From positions 6,114,965 through 6,178,964 of the forward strand of contig NC_083344.1 of NCBI RefSeq assembly GCF_019175385.1: DNA of 64,000 nucleotides, in the 5' to 3' direction. This document shows positions 22,510-34,828 of the stretch, one piece after another (positions within the stretch are counted from its first letter, which is position 1; each line of letters opens with the position of its first letter). The notes under the pieces are model-generated. The model was not told the DNA's origin, did not search any database, and saw nothing but the letters and a program-made list of their open reading frames with translations. This DNA comes from Lycium barbarum. Its lineage: Eukaryota; Streptophyta; Magnoliopsida; Solanales; Solanaceae. The translations under genes and the position numbers were made by a program.

Positions 22510-24160
22510 GGTAGTGACTGAGATATAAAATTTGAAGTCCTAGCTAGAAACAAATTTTGGGATGTCCTAAATCCCTAAAATCTATGACTTACTAGGATAG
22601 TTAACACCATTTTCAATCAATTTATCTTCGAGCTTAATCTTTGTATCCTTCAGTTGATTCAGATGATTTGAGACATCAAATCTCTCTCCTTGTATCATGT
22701 CTGTGATTTTGTTGCACCTCGAGGTTTTTAATGTAGATTGTTTGCTATCGTATATGTTCTCTCACCTCTTCCAACCTATTCTTCATCGTCAAGTTCTCGT
22801 GGTTGTCCATTCTTGCTCTATGTCAAACTCGAACCACGTAGTGCAATTTGTAACATAATTAATCTATTAAAATATAAACTAAATCAAGATACTAGAGAGT
22901 TTGTCGCATTTCAAATACGTTAACAAATTCTGTACTTTTCTTACGTAAACATATTTGTATTCTTTCCTTATTATTTTTCATTTTCTGTTTTAATGTGCCA
23001 ATTGAAAATATTAACTAAAAATAAAACTTACCATATTGTAGAGTGTAGACTAGGAAAATATATACGGGTTGAAAAGCAACATGCTAGGAATTGAAGACAC
23101 TTGGAAATATAATTTAGGAAAATTTAAATGTAAGAACTCAGAAAAAAAAAAAAAAAAGGAAAAGTTTCCATGAAATAACGAAATAATAATATATGGGAAT
23201 ACACAGGGATAGCTACAATATAATGTCCCATGCTTTGAGAAAACGTGTACATTAAACTAGCATAATGTAAAACAATATATTTATTTTCTTGACATTTTCA
23301 TAGTAGTTAGTTTCAATGGTACTATTATTTCACTTTTAGTGTTTTTTTTTTTTTTGAGTTACCTTAAAATAAATGAACTAAACAAACCCAAAATAAACAA
23401 AAAGAACTCACATCCCGTATGTTCTAATTTCCTTATTTCATTTCAATTTTTTCTTTACTTTGTCCTCTCTTTTATTGAAGTTAAACTTTTCCTAAAATTT
23501 CCAATGTTTTCCTAGGCGGTTTTCTTTAATTTGGTATTTCTCCCTCAAAATATGGTAACTCTTAATTTTAGTAATGTCTCATTGATGGCACGAGTAAAAA
23601 AGAGAAGAAAAAATAAGGAAAGAAATAAAGCATTGGTGTCTATATAAATAATCATAATTGAGTATACGCATGTAATAATTAAGGTGCCTCTTTGACACAA
23701 ATTGAGTTAGGCTTCATTAACAACGTAAGTTATTTGCTTTTTCTTAAGGCTAAGCAATAATCAACGTTGCTCTTCTTTTTTCTTTTAATTCCTAGCACTT
23801 TTCTTAATTCTACTTTATTTCACAATTTTTAACTCTTTTTAATTAATTTTTTAGTCTGTTTTCTCTTACATTGAATATATTAGCTATATATAATTACTTG
23901 TTCTTATATATACCACATTCACAAGGATGTATTTGAAAGTATTTTAACGTAAATTTAGTTCTAAAAGCATGCTATACATTGTTCACTGATGTAAGTTGAG
24001 GTCACAGAATCAATATGTTTTTCTACATAAGAAAAAAAGAAAGAGAAACTTTTAAACGTAATAAAGAAGAAGCTACTCTACTATATGTGAGATTTTGGTT
24101 TAATTTTTCACTAACTTTGTTACTTTTGCATTCACAGTTGGTTCGATATACTAACAGCAA
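22510..24160. other. AT-rich stretch without recognised genes
   Basis: No coding region is supported. Poly-A (23131-23158) and poly-T (23342-23355) runs are present. TCTATATAAATAA at 23638-23650 could be a TATA box for the small ORF at 24163, with a 5' leader or leader intron between. That is speculative. Confidence 0.4.
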
Positions 24161-24162
24161 GA

Positions 24163-24393
24163 ATGTCATCCTCAAAGACCAAAACAATTGACAAGAACTA
24201 CGAGAAATTGGTAGAAACGAGAGAAGAGATAGACAAACGAACAAACGACATTAGGAATTACCAACAAGAAAGTGAAATTGATAGGAGCAAAGAAATATAT
24301 GAGGCCAAGGCTGATGTTTGGAATTTGCAGGACAAGGAGGACAAACTCCAAGCCAAACTGGAGAAAAGAGGAGTTACAAAAAGGATGACATAA
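24163..24393 (+). CDS. Small charged coiled-coil protein, hypothetical
   Basis: An ATG frame of 76 codons. It is highly charged (about 45% K/R/D/E) and helical, without Pro or Cys, and reads as one continuous coiled coil (EKLVETREEIDKRTNDIRNYQ, then DVWNLQDKEDKLQAKLEK). The upstream sequence TTTTGCATTCACAG at 24125-24138 resembles a 3' splice site, so the ATG may sit in a second exon. Poly(A)-like AATAAA lies at about 24551. There is no transposon-like context. It could be a real small gene, the tail of a larger one with lost exons, or chance. I do not recognise a family. Confidence 0.35.
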   Translation: MSSSKTKTIDKNYEKLVETREEIDKRTNDIRNYQQESEIDRSKEIYEAKADVWNLQDKEDKLQAKLEKRGVTKRMT

Positions 24394-24802
24394 TGCTTTA
24401 TTTATATATCTATTTTTTACTTGCTAGTTATTATTTAGATGTTTAGATCCTACTAAGTTTATAGATTTTAGGGATTTAGGATTTTGTTTTTCCAGACTTG
24501 TTACTAGGAGTCACTACTTTGTTTAGTTTTTTTTTTTTTTTCATCTATTAAATAAAGGAAAGTATGTTTTATTCTTGCACATGTTATAATCATTGATTGA
24601 GAACTGATCTGCCTATAACTTATAATTCTAAAGTTTTAGTTTCAGTTTCTTAGAAGAAAATAAAACTGCAGTCTTCAAACATACAACTATGAATTAGTAG
24701 GTTATTGCAGGTTGTTTGCATGTGGAGCTGTCAAACGGTTGGTCCAGCCCAACCCAATTATGTCAGTTAATTCACTCCTTTTGGGACGATCTTCAAAACC
24801 CT

Positions 24803-25091
24803 ATAGGGGTTGTAGGGTACGCGGACTGAATTATCCCAGGATTATAATTTCAAGATTATAATTCCGGGACTAATTTATCCCATATGAGAGATGGGATAAA
24901 ATAAACCCAAGTTCAATGGATAAGGTTGGGATATCCAACCATTAAGTTTGGACTTTATTTTATACTTTGTTTGGTAGAAGGTATAAATTAATCCCAGGAT
25001 AAATTTATACCTTCTACCAAAGATGGTACAAAATTAATCCCAAAATTAGTGAGGGATATCCCACCTTATACCGTGCACCAAATGACCCCTA
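24803..25091. mobile_element. MITE with internal perfect hairpin
   Basis: Inverted ends TAGGGGT and ACCCCTA-like, and a body rich in ATTAATCCCAGGAT-type sequence. At 24970-24989 and 25002-25021 two 20-base arms (TTTGGTAGAAGGTATAAATT and its exact reverse complement) flank a 12-base loop. The target duplication is not clear. Confidence 0.55.
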
Positions 25092-25094
25092 CAA

Positions 25095-25992
25095 GAAGAG
25101 GTGCATACTATTTTAGCAAGTAATCAACAAATACAAAGACCAAAAAGGAGAAAGAAAAATTAGAGAAGCAACGTTAATTTATAGCTACAGAAGCCTGAAT
25201 AAAGAAAAGTATAGAAAAGAAAAAGAGTTCAGACCAATAATTTCGGATCAACATAACAATTCCTAATTCCAATGTTTTTGAAGAAGTTCCGTCATGATTT
25301 AACGTGAACCAAACATTTTAAAAAAAATATTGAATAAATTTTCTTAGAGCGAAATTTGTACATATTTGTTATTTAATATCTGATAGGGAACACTGTTAGA
25401 TAGTTTGTAATATAAGAGGTCTTAAAGTAAATAGACACATCCGTTTGTGAAAGGGCATGACTATTCTGAAAAGTCATCTCTCAAATTCTATAAATATAAG
25501 GACACTCTTGAAGTAGCATATAGAAAAATCTGCAGATATAAACATAGGCTTTATTGTATCCCGAAGGGAATTGTTTGTATTTTTCCCAATTTGTATACGG
25601 GCAATATCTCTTTAACGAAAGTTGATTCTTTCACGCCTCAAAAGCCATTTCATCTTCGATTATGTTTACCTATTTTTCTAACAACAAACACTTTATCCTT
25701 AAACAAACCACATGTGACAATAATCTAAATTAATCGAATTCGTAAGCTCTGCATACTTGATGATTAAAAAAACCGAAAGACGACTATACTCCTTCAAGCT
25801 CCTGAAATAAGAAGAATGAGCTTGTTTGTTTGTGGAAAAAATTTCTTGAGTCCTACAACTTTGATTTTAGCCACGTCCTTTTGAGGGCGATAGGGAAAAA
25901 AGTTAAGAGTTGGATCTGACATGCGATATAGCCTTAAAGAGAGATTATTGTGAACTTGTTAGATTAGTGCAGAACTTGTAAAATATGTATTC
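25095..25992. other. Intergenic, no gene recognised
   Basis: AT-rich. The open frame at 25447-25728 has no recognisable domain and no codon-like bias. Confidence 0.4.
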
Positions 25993-26005
25993 ATATGATG
26001 ACTGC
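25993..26005. repeat. Left target-site duplication of the nest-hosting SINE
   Basis: CATATGATGACTG, identical to 55331-55343, 29 kb away. The match shows that everything between lies inside one SINE insertion. Confidence 0.9.
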
Positions 26006-26049
26006 TTTTTTTTTTTTAATTGTTTTTTAAATTATTACATAGGGGTAGG
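26006..26049 (-). mobile_element. SINE 3' part (first of three pieces)
   Basis: The A/T tail and 3' end of a tRNA-derived SINE read on the minus strand. The other pieces are 50384-50395 and 55242-55330. The rejoined length is about 145 bp after removing duplicated target sites. It aligns with the uninterrupted copy at 13658-13799. Confidence 0.85.
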
Positions 26050-27433
26050 TGATGTGCCGTGAATTTTGGCACGTTTCATGCCTTTGTAACTAGAAGTGTT
26101 GCTTGTTTTTAAGTGTTTTTACATCGTTTCATATGTTATTTTTGTGTTTTATCGAGTTGGTTGAATAAGGATCAGAAATGATAAGAAATGCTGAAAAAAC
26201 GGACAACTTGGAGCTAAAAGACAGTCCGTAACTCATGTTACGGGCCGTAACGTGATCCGTATCAGAGAGGATACGTGCCGCTATAAAGGACGGTCCGTAA
26301 CTCATGTTACGGGCTGTAACGTGTACCGTAAGCTGAGGAAAATTTCCAGAAAGTTGCCCAAGTAGTGTCACAGGTTACGCCCCAGAAGGACGGTCCGTAA
26401 CTTAGGTTACGGGGCGTAACGTCATGGCGTAACACATTGGCCATTGAAGACTGAGGCCATGATCCGCTGGGAGATACGGACCGTAACCTGTGTTACGGTC
26501 CGTAACAATGCCGCGTAAGGGTGTTTTTGTCCAAAAACTTGGCGCGATTTTTAGCCCTATAAATACTTAAAGTAGGGTTTAATTCAGAATTCTGATTTTT
26601 CTTGGAGAGCTTTAACTTTAAGTCTTGAATATTTGAAGTGGTTGGAGCATTTAAAGCAACAACTTCACTTCCATTCCTTATTGTATTAGCATTGTAAGTA
26701 TATTATGTTAACTCTTAAGCTTTCTTTGTTAACCAAAATGATGAGTAGCTAATTTTAATACTAAGGTTGTGGATCCCATGATAGGTATTATGTGAATGGG
26801 TTTCTACTATTGATATACGCATAATGGTTGTTAGTATTTATTCTATCTTTGTGCGTTAGCGATAGGTAATGATTGCAAGCATTAGCCTAAGCCATTATAC
26901 TAACTTTTCTTGGAAAAGAGAGTTAGTATTGGTAAGATTGAATAACAATGACTCGGGGAGTTAATTCTCGTTTAATAGACTAACTTAGGGATAAGAACAA
27001 GTCTAAATTGACATTATTGGTCGCTCTTCGATTTCAACTCTTTTATATTTGGAAAAATTATAAAGAGGAAATACGGCCTAACTGTTAGGAAACATTAGGA
27101 AGTCCTTAAGAGATCAAGTGCATATTCTTATAACAACCATTAGAAATATATCACATTGAAACCTGAAGCATAATATCTAATCAAAATGGGGAACACAACC
27201 TTGGTCTCTCTCTCGCATTAAATACAATTCAAGTCAAAGTATTCAATTACATTACTCAACAATTATATCAAACTGTCCGGAATAGGATTAAAGCCTTTAA
27301 AGAATAGTATCGCATACAATTAGTATCCTTTTCTCTCCATATTCCCTATGGGATTCGACCCCAACCTTGTTTGTGTTACTATATTTGACAACGTCCGCTT
27401 TACGCCATTAATAGGTGTAATTTGAGCGTATCA
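26050..27433 (+). repeat. Athila 5' LTR
   Basis: Length 1384 bp. U3 holds an array of TTACGG-N-CCGTAA palindromes (26222-26510) directly before a TATA box (26557-26565). TTGGCGCG (26540-26547) between them matches an E2F consensus. The end is fixed by the PBS and by the 3' LTR. Confidence 0.93.
26557..26565 (+). promoter_or_regulatory. TATA box of the Athila 5' LTR
   Basis: CTATAAATA, conserved at 49500-49508 in the 3' LTR. It lies about 50 bases downstream of the palindrome array. Confidence 0.7.
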
Positions 27434-27438
27434 AATTT

Positions 27439-27456
27439 TGGCGCCGTTGCTGGGGA
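27439..27456 (+). other. Athila primer-binding site (tRNA-Asp type)
   Basis: TGGCGCCGTTGCTGGGGA, 5 bases after the LTR, matches the PBS typical of Athila elements apart from one T for C. Confidence 0.85.
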
Positions 27457-27550
27457 ATACGGTTTAGAAAGTACTGATTGTGCGTACTCTTCTTTAAAAC
27501 TTTTTCTATTCCATCACACCTTGTTTGTTGTTGTGGTGAACTAGGTGAAC

Positions 27551-30429
27551 ATGGCTGGAAGACAAAATCGAAATCAGGGAAACCAAGGTGGACTCCAAGT
27601 GAACCCACCTGCACCAGAAGAGGACGAAGAGGAGAATATATTTGCGGAATTCATCAATGAAGCCGATTATGCTTCTGCTGTGGTCCCTCCTAGGACTGGA
27701 AATGCTACGTTCAAAATTGATAGTTCTATCTATCAGCTGCTGAAACTTGAAGGTTATTTTCGAAATTCTTTGGAGGATTGTCCACTTCGACATTTGAAGA
27801 AGTTCTTGCACGTGTGTGCTCAACAATCCAAGGTGTTGTTTCTGCTGATGCACTGCGGTTACGGGTCTTCAAATATTCCTTGGCTGGCCAAGCAAGGGAA
27901 TGGTATGAAAAGCTTCCTAGCAATTCTATCCATGCCTGGAGCGAGCTAGCCAACACATTTCTGAAGAAGTGGTTCCCACCGAGCAAAAAGGCTGAACTTC
28001 GGGATAAGATCTTTGAGTTCAAACAGCTCCTGGGGGAACAATTATATTCGGCATGGGAGCGGTTCAAGTATTATCTAGCTCAATCTCCAACTCACGGGTT
28101 TCCGGATGCTATTCTCACGGAGGAATTCTACAAGGGCATAGATACAATGAATCAGATTGCTGTCAATACTGCCGCGGGAGGATGCTTCATGGACAAGTCA
28201 TTTATTGTCATCACCCGCTTGCTTGATAAACTCATCACCCACAATCAAGCTTGGCATTCAACTGATAGTGAGAGTCTCTCTTATGGTAGTCCATCACTAG
28301 CTGCCGTTGCAAAAGAAAACCATGAGAAAGATCATGCCTTTGCTCAATTGCAAACCACAGTGAATCTACTATCAAAGAAGTTGGCAGAAAATGATGCACA
28401 AGGGGTAAATATTGTTGAGGAGTTACCACCTCTTCCACAGGGCATGTATCAAGTCCCTGAAGGGATGTACCAAGATGGGCAACAACAGTATGAAGATGCT
28501 AATGTCAACAACTCGCAAGGGGGCTATCAAAGGCAAAATTATCAAGGTCCGGACCATCACCCATGGCAAAAGCCTCAACAACAATTTCAAGGGAACAATT
28601 ATAGCAGAAATGATCAGGGAAATCCAAATCAAGGGAATTACAATAACAACAATTATGGCAACAAGAGCTCGAACCCCTACATTCCACCAAGGGGGCAAGC
28701 ATCAAATTCCCAACAGTGGAGAGACAATTCAGCTAGCAACTCTGCTGGCAACACTGCTAATGATTTTGCGGAACTGAAAAGTATGATACAGAAAATGCTA
28801 ATGAATCAGGACAGAACAGAGAGCACAATCAAGGGAATGTCTCAGGTTCAACTATCTCATTCAGCTTCCATTCAGAAGCTTGAATCGCAATTCAGAGACC
28901 TTTCCAGAGAAGTGCATACTCCTCAACGTGGACAACTACCAAGTGATACAGTTCCAAATCCAAAAGGTAGTGGAGTAAACTCTGTGGAGAATGTAGCAGC
29001 TATTAGCACCAGAAGTGGAAAAATACTTCAAGGTGCTGATAAAAAGGTGATTGATCTCGAGCAAATTGTTGAAGAAGAAGCGCAGCCTGATGTATCTGAT
29101 GATATTGTGGAGGAAGAAACAGAGGAGGAAGTCCCTATTATAGCTAAAGAGGAGCAGAATCTTGATAATCTCAAGGCACAAACAGAAAACCAGGAAAAGG
29201 GGAAAGCAAAACTTTCTGGCGCTCTACGCCTTTTGAGCCAATTGTTCAAATCTTCACCGCCTTTTCCTCAAAGGCTAGTGAGGAAAACAGAAGATGACAA
29301 GTGTTTGCGATTTTATGATCAACTCAAGCAGTTGACGATGAACATTTCTTTCATGGACGCTGTCCAAGAAATGCCTGGGTGTGCTAAGTATTTGAAGGGT
29401 CTCTTAACAAAGAAGAAGAAGTCATTGAAACATGACACTGTGGGTATCACTCATCGCGTTAGTGCTATTCTTTCTAAGACCACAGTGCAAAAAAGGGAAG
29501 ATCCTGGAGCATTCACAATTCCATGCACCATAGGGCAGCAGGATTTTACCAAGGCTTTGTGTGATAACGGGGTTAGCATAAATATTATGCCCCTGGAAAT
29601 TTTCAAGAGATCAAGATTAGGGATTCCAAGGCCAACTACCATGAGGTTGCAGATGGCTGACAAATCGATAAAAAGGCCAGTGGGGGTAGTTGATGATGTG
29701 CTTGTTCAAATCGGGGAATTCCTACTGCCGGCAGATTTCGTGATTCTTGATTGTGCTATTGATCAAGAAATTCCTATTATTCTAGGAAGACCTTTCCTTG
29801 TGACGGGGAGGGCTCTTATGGATTTCGAGAAGAATGAAATCAAGTTCCGGGTGAACGATGAGGAGGTGACTTTTCACGCCAGCAAAGGCACGAAATTACC
29901 TAGTCTTTATCAAAGTATTTCAGTCATTAATTCCATTGATGTGGTGGATGAAGCGATAGAATTCAAAATGGAGGAGGAATGCTTGGGTGAAGCATTATCG
30001 GCCATCTTGTTGAATTTTGATGCAGAACAAATGGAGGGATATATTGAGACAGTGAATTCACTCACCGGTCTGGGGTCTTACTCTTATGAGCCCAAGAAGT
30101 TGTCTCTTGATTTAGAGAAACGAACAACTCCTCCAGCAAAACCATCAATTATTGATCCACCGAAGTTGGAACTCAAGAAACTTCCATCCCATCTTAAATA
30201 TGTGTTTCTTGGAGCAAATAACACCCTCCCAGTTATTGTGTTATTGCTTCTGAACGAGGGCCAAACTCAAAGACTCATCGCAGTTTTGAGAAAGCATTTA
30301 AGATCTTTGGGTTGGACTATTACAGACATCCGGGGGATTCCCTCCGGAATTTGTGAGCACCGAATTCAGTTGGAGGAGGAAAGTTCACCAAGTGTTGAGC
30401 ATCTGCGAAGATTGAATCCACTGATGTAA
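27551..30429 (+). pseudogene. Athila gag-protease (frameshift and stop)
   Basis: Starts ATGGCTGGAAGACAAAATCG at 27551. Gag core: EWYEKLPSNSIHAWSELANTFLKKWFPPSKKAELR. A Gln/Asn/Gly-rich region follows (about 28430-28740), then AAISTRSGKIL, a conserved Athila mark. The retroviral-type protease site reads ALCDNGVSINIMPL (about 29553-29594; usual form CDxGASI), and IILGRPFLVTGRALMDFEKNE follows. A +2 frameshift (an extra GT in GTGTGT near 27815) separates the first 90 codons from the rest, and a TAA at 30427-30429 replaces a sense codon before RT. Gag and protease would assemble and mature the particle. The product is not made intact. Confidence 0.88.
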
Positions 30430-33076
30430 GAGGTGGGGAAGAAACATATTATTAAGTGGCTAGATGCTGGGGTGGTTTACCCGATTGCCAACAGTCCATG
30501 GGTAAGTCCAGTCCAGTGTATGCCAAAGAAAGGGGGCATCACTGTTGTCCCTAACTCAAAAAATGAGTTGATTCCGACAAGAACTGTCACCGGTTGGATA
30601 GTGTGTATGGACTACCGGAAGCTGAACACGGCATCTTGCAAAGATCATTTCCCTATGCCTTTTATTGATCAAATGCTTGATCGGCTAGCTGGAAGGTCTT
30701 ATTATTGTTTCTTGGATGGGTACTCAGGTTACAACCAAATCAACATTGTATTAGAAGACCAAGAAAAGACTACTTTCACTTGTCCCTATGGGACATTCGC
30801 TTTCAGCCGAATGCCATTTGGTCTTTGCAATGCCCCAGCTACTTTCCAATGATGCATGATGTCGATATTCTCTGACATGGTTGAAAACTTTCTTGAAGTC
30901 TTCATAGATGACTTCTTTGTGGTGGGAGATTTATTCGATGAATGTTTAGACCATCTTGATCGGGTGCTGAAAAGGTGTGAGGAGATAAACCTCGTTCTCA
31001 ACTGGGAAAAGTGTCATTTTATGGTAAAGGAGGGAATTGTCCTTGGCCATAAGATTTTCGAAAGAGGGATTGAGGTTGATCAAGCCAAAATCGATGTGAT
31101 TTCAAAACTCCCTCCACCCATTTCAGTAAAAGGAGTTCGGAGTTTCCTGGGGCACGCCGGATTCTATAGAAGATTTATCAAAGACTTCTCCAAAATTGCA
31201 AATCCAATGTGCAAACTCTTGGAAAAGGAGTCCAAATTCAATTTTGATGAGAAGTGCATAAAGGCTTTCGACGAGTTGAAGTTAAAATTAACCTCAGCCC
31301 CTATTGTTGTGTCCCCGGATTGGTCGTTGCCCTTTGAATTAATGTGTGACGCCAGTAGTCTTGCAATTGGCGTTGTGCTTGGTCAGCGGCTCAACAAAAT
31401 CTTGCACCCAATTTATTATGCCAGCAAAATACTGAATGGAGCTCAACTGAACTATACAGTAATGGAGCAGGAACTACTTGCTATTGTTTATGCCTTTGAA
31501 AAGTTCCGGGCTTATTTGTTGCGTGCCAAGGTAGTGGTTCACACTGACCATGATTCCTTGCGCTACTTGATGGCTAAGAAGGATGCTAAGCCTCGGTTGA
31601 TAAGATGGGTGTTGTTGCTACAGGAATTTGACTTTGAAGTCAAAGACCGAAAAAGGTTAGAAAATCAAGTAGCTGACCATCTCTCCAGACTGGAAGCACC
31701 GGGGAGACCGATTGATGTGCTGGATATTGATGACACTTTTCCGGATGAAAGAGTCTTGGTAATCTCCAATGATGTGGCACCATGGTATGCCGATATTGCC
31801 AATTATTTGGTAACTGGCATTGTTCCTGAAGATTTGAAGGCATATCAAAAGAAGAAATTCTTGAGAGATTGTCGACAGTATTATTGGGATGAGCCTTACT
31901 TATTCAGGACTTGTGCAGACAATATGATTAGAAGATGTGTGGTTGAATCTGAGGTGATGGATATTTTGAAGGCCTGTCATGATTCTCCGGTTGGTGGGCA
32001 TCACAGTGGAAATAGAACTGCAGCCAAGGTGCTAGAGTGTGGCTACTATTGGCCAGCCATCTATCGTGATGCGAATATGTTGGCACGTTCTTGTGATAAA
32101 TGCCAACGCCAGGGCACAATAGGTCGGAAGCATGAAACACCGATGAATTTTGTGCGTGAGGTGGAGCTCTTTGATGTGTGGGGCATTGATTTCATGGGGC
32201 CCTTTGTGAGCTCATATGGCCTGAAATATATTCTTGTTACGGTGGATTATGTCTCTAAGTGGGTGGAGGCGGTGGTCTTGCCTAACAATGATGGAAGGAG
32301 AGTCAATGCCTTTCTAAAAAAGAACATCTTTACTAGATTTGGCACTCCTAGAGCTATTATTAGTGATGGTGGTTCTCATTTCTGCAACAAACCATTTGCT
32401 GATCTTCTTGAAAAATATGGCATGCATCACAGGGTTGCCACTCCATATCATCCTCAGACGAGTAGTCAGGTTGAAGTCTCAAACAGAGAGATAAAAAAAA
32501 TCTTGGCAAAGACGGTCAATGTGAATCGCACTGACTGGTTCAAAAAGTTGGATGATGCTCTATGGGCATATTGCACGGCGTTCAAAACGCCTATTGGGAC
32601 TTCACCGTATAAGTTGGTATTTGGGAAGGCATGTCATTTTCCAATTGAGCTTGAGCATAAGGCCCTTTAGGCATTGAAGAAGCTGAACATGGATTGGCAT
32701 GAAGCAACAAAGCTGAGGTTGTTTCAAATCAATGAGATGGATGAATTTAGGTACAATGCCTATGAAAGTGCAACACTGTACAAGGAAAAGATGAAATACT
32801 ATCATGACTCGAAAATCTTCAAAAGGGATTTTTCAGCCGAAGGACTTGGTCTTGTTGTACAATTCACGCCTAAAATTCTTTCCGGGCAAGATAATGTCTC
32901 GATGGTCAGGTCCTTTTGAAATTGCAAATGTTTCCCCAAATGGAAGCGTCATTGAGGTGAAGTCCGAGGATGGCACTCGGACTTTTAAAGTGAATGCACA
33001 AAGAGTGAAGCATTACCATTGGTGTATTGATAATGGTAAGGTCGTTGATAGATATCGTTTGAAATACGGTTCCTGA
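30430..33076 (+). pseudogene. Athila reverse transcriptase, RNase H and integrase (broken)
   Basis: Continues the gag-protease frame after TAA. RT: DAGVVYPIANSPWVSPVQ, VCMDYRKLN, SYYCFLDGYSGYNQI, and the catalytic FIDDF (usual Y/FxDD). RNase H begins [14 protein letters not shown] and contains VHTDHDSL. Integrase has an HHCC finger ([12 protein letters not shown] ... CDKCQ) and the core residues in [18 protein letters not shown] and [11 protein letters not shown], all present. The C-terminus runs to 33076. Lesions: TGA at 30850-30852 (CGA expected), TAG at 32668-32670 (TGG expected) and a frameshift near 32850. All three stops around pol (with 30427) are explicable as C-to-T or G-to-A changes. 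Confidence 0.9.
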
Positions 33077-33264
33077 ACTCGAAATCGAGGTATCACGTCG
33101 AGCTGTGACGTTAAACCAAGCGCTGTGTGGGAGGCAACCCATGTTTACCGCTTTGTAAGTAGTTTAAATTTTGTAGTTCCTTTGTTTTCTTTTGTGTTTT
33201 TGATGTTGCTAATGTGGTAGGATTCTGAGAACTGAAGAGGCAAAATAACTGCTGAGTTTTCACA

Positions 33265-33625
33265 GACGAGACGCTCCACGTTACGGCCCGTAACTCATGT
33301 TACAATTCGTATCATGGAGCGTAACAAGCGAACAGAAAATCCAGAAATCACTGAAGGATGAGGAAAAGTGTTACGGTCTGAATTACGGACCATCGCCCAT
33401 GTTACGGACCGTAACACATGATCGTAACTTTAACAAAAATCTGGGCACTCACTGGAAATTTTGCACCCGTTACGCCAGGTAATACGGACCGTAACACGAG
33501 TTACGGTCCGTCGGCTGTAGTGCCATGTCATTAATGAAAAAGGAAAACGAGGTCGTTTGGTTGACCGTAACACGAGTTACGTCTTGTATCTCATGTTACG
33601 GTCCGTAACATGGAATGTAACGGTC
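33265..33625. promoter_or_regulatory. Athila internal palindrome array 1 before a TATA-like site
   Basis: At least six TTACGG-N-CCGTAA-type sites and variants (for example at about 33278, 33405, 33485-33510 and 33595-33610), lying between the end of pol and a TATA-like TTTAAATAC at 33633-33641. This repeats the LTR arrangement, so it may be the promoter of ORF2 (inference). Confidence 0.6.
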
Positions 33626-33632
33626 GGGCATG

Positions 33633-34828
33633 TTTAAATACATCACCCAACGGTTACCATTTCAAAAATTAACCGGTGCTTTCAACGTTTCAACTCCCTC
33701 TCCCTAATAACTTCCCTCTTCTTCTCTTCATCTCCCACTCTCCCTCATATTTCTTTCACCATAGTTGCTATTTTCTTGTCAAAATCCCTACTTTAATTTT
33801 GAGTTTCATCCAAGCATCGCCAACGATCAGGTATCACCATGTCTTGACTCTTCTTCTTCTTTAATCTATCGACAAGATTGTTATGATCTTTCATGAGTAA
33901 ATTCGTATGCAATGCCTTGTAATTACTGTGTTGAATGTGTTGAATGAGTTCGAATCCCCATTGAATAATTGCGCGGGATTTAACAATGGTTGGGGGTTGG
34001 GATTGGTATGTTTGCTATTTGAGCGACTCGTGGGCACAAGCACATTGTCTCCCACTGAGTCGGAGGGCATCCCGATTGAAAGTTTCATTCGTGAAATTAC
34101 TAAATTGGTTTGCCCATCAACTGTTCGATAAAAGGTTCCAAAGAAAACTTTGGTAAAACCGAGTGAAGTCTGAGTAACCCGAGGTATGTGAGGGGATAAA
34201 TGGTGTTTTCCACCATACCCAAGGAGCATAAAGTCGAAAATCTTGGACTCGTGCTTAAACGAGAAAATTTGGCCACGCTATGCATTCTGTGAACTGATTG
34301 CCCGTCATTCAGCGTTCCGGGCCGTAACGTGTGTTACGGACCGTAACATCCATCGTAACACCGATGATTTCCATGAAAAATTTCTGGAAATTTGGCTGAT
34401 GTTACGGTGAGGTGTTACGGACCGTAACCCAGTTGACGGACCGTAACACCACATCGTAACATCGAGGATTTTCATGAAAACTTTCTGGAAATTTGAGTGA
34501 CGTTACGGTGAGGTGTTACGGACCGTAACACGTGTGACGGTCCGTAATATCATACCGTAACACCTATGATTTCCAGCAAACTTTCTGGAATTTTGGGTCC
34601 AGTTACGGTTCAATGTTACGGACCATAACTCGTATGACGGTCCGTCGATCATGTTACGTTTCCTGTGTTATAAATGAACCATTTGAGTTACGGTTGAAGC
34701 TACGGCCCATAACACCATCGACGGTCCGTCGACCGTGTTACGGTGCATGAGCTAAGTGAAGTCCTGACCTTCAACCAATGAGTTGTATAAATTGAACAGC
34801 TTCTTATCTAACTTTGCCTTCCACAGGT
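33633..34828 (+). promoter_or_regulatory. Putative ORF2 promoter, CT-rich leader and leader intron
   Basis: TTTAAATAC (33633-33641) is followed by a CT-rich leader (33690-33765), a possible donor CAG/GTATCACC at about 33829-33831 and a possible acceptor TTCCACAG at 34819-34826, three bases before the ORF2 ATG. Splicing is inferred. The supposed intron holds palindrome array 2 (34310-34750). Confidence 0.45.
34310..34750. repeat. Athila internal palindrome array 2, ~101-bp tandem units
   Basis: Units near 34366, 34467 and 34568 (period about 101) each carry GATTT(C/T)CA ... TTTCTGGAA(A/T)TTT then GTTACGGTGAGGTGTTACGG and ACCGTAAC. A degenerate fourth follows to about 34750. The unit combines the two palindromes that also occur together in the Tekay-like LTR. 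Confidence 0.8.

Noticed and set aside
28235..29663. Antisense open frames over Athila gag-protease
   Set aside because: They are shadows of the true plus-strand frame, with no recognisable domain.
30430..33076. Endogenous plant pararetrovirus
   Set aside because: The RT is followed by RNase H and a complete integrase and bounded by LTRs with a target duplication, so it is an LTR retrotransposon.
33676..33864. 62-codon plus-strand frame after the Athila pol
   Set aside because: The Ser/Leu/Phe-rich composition comes from the CT-rich leader. No domain.
26222..34750. Regularly spaced palindromes as a possible CRISPR array
   Set aside because: Spacing is irregular, the DNA is plant nuclear, there are no cas genes, and the arrays are parts of LTR elements.
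34310..34750. Satellite DNA array
   Set aside because: Only about three to four units of about 101 bp, and located inside the Athila element. It is a local expansion of its module.
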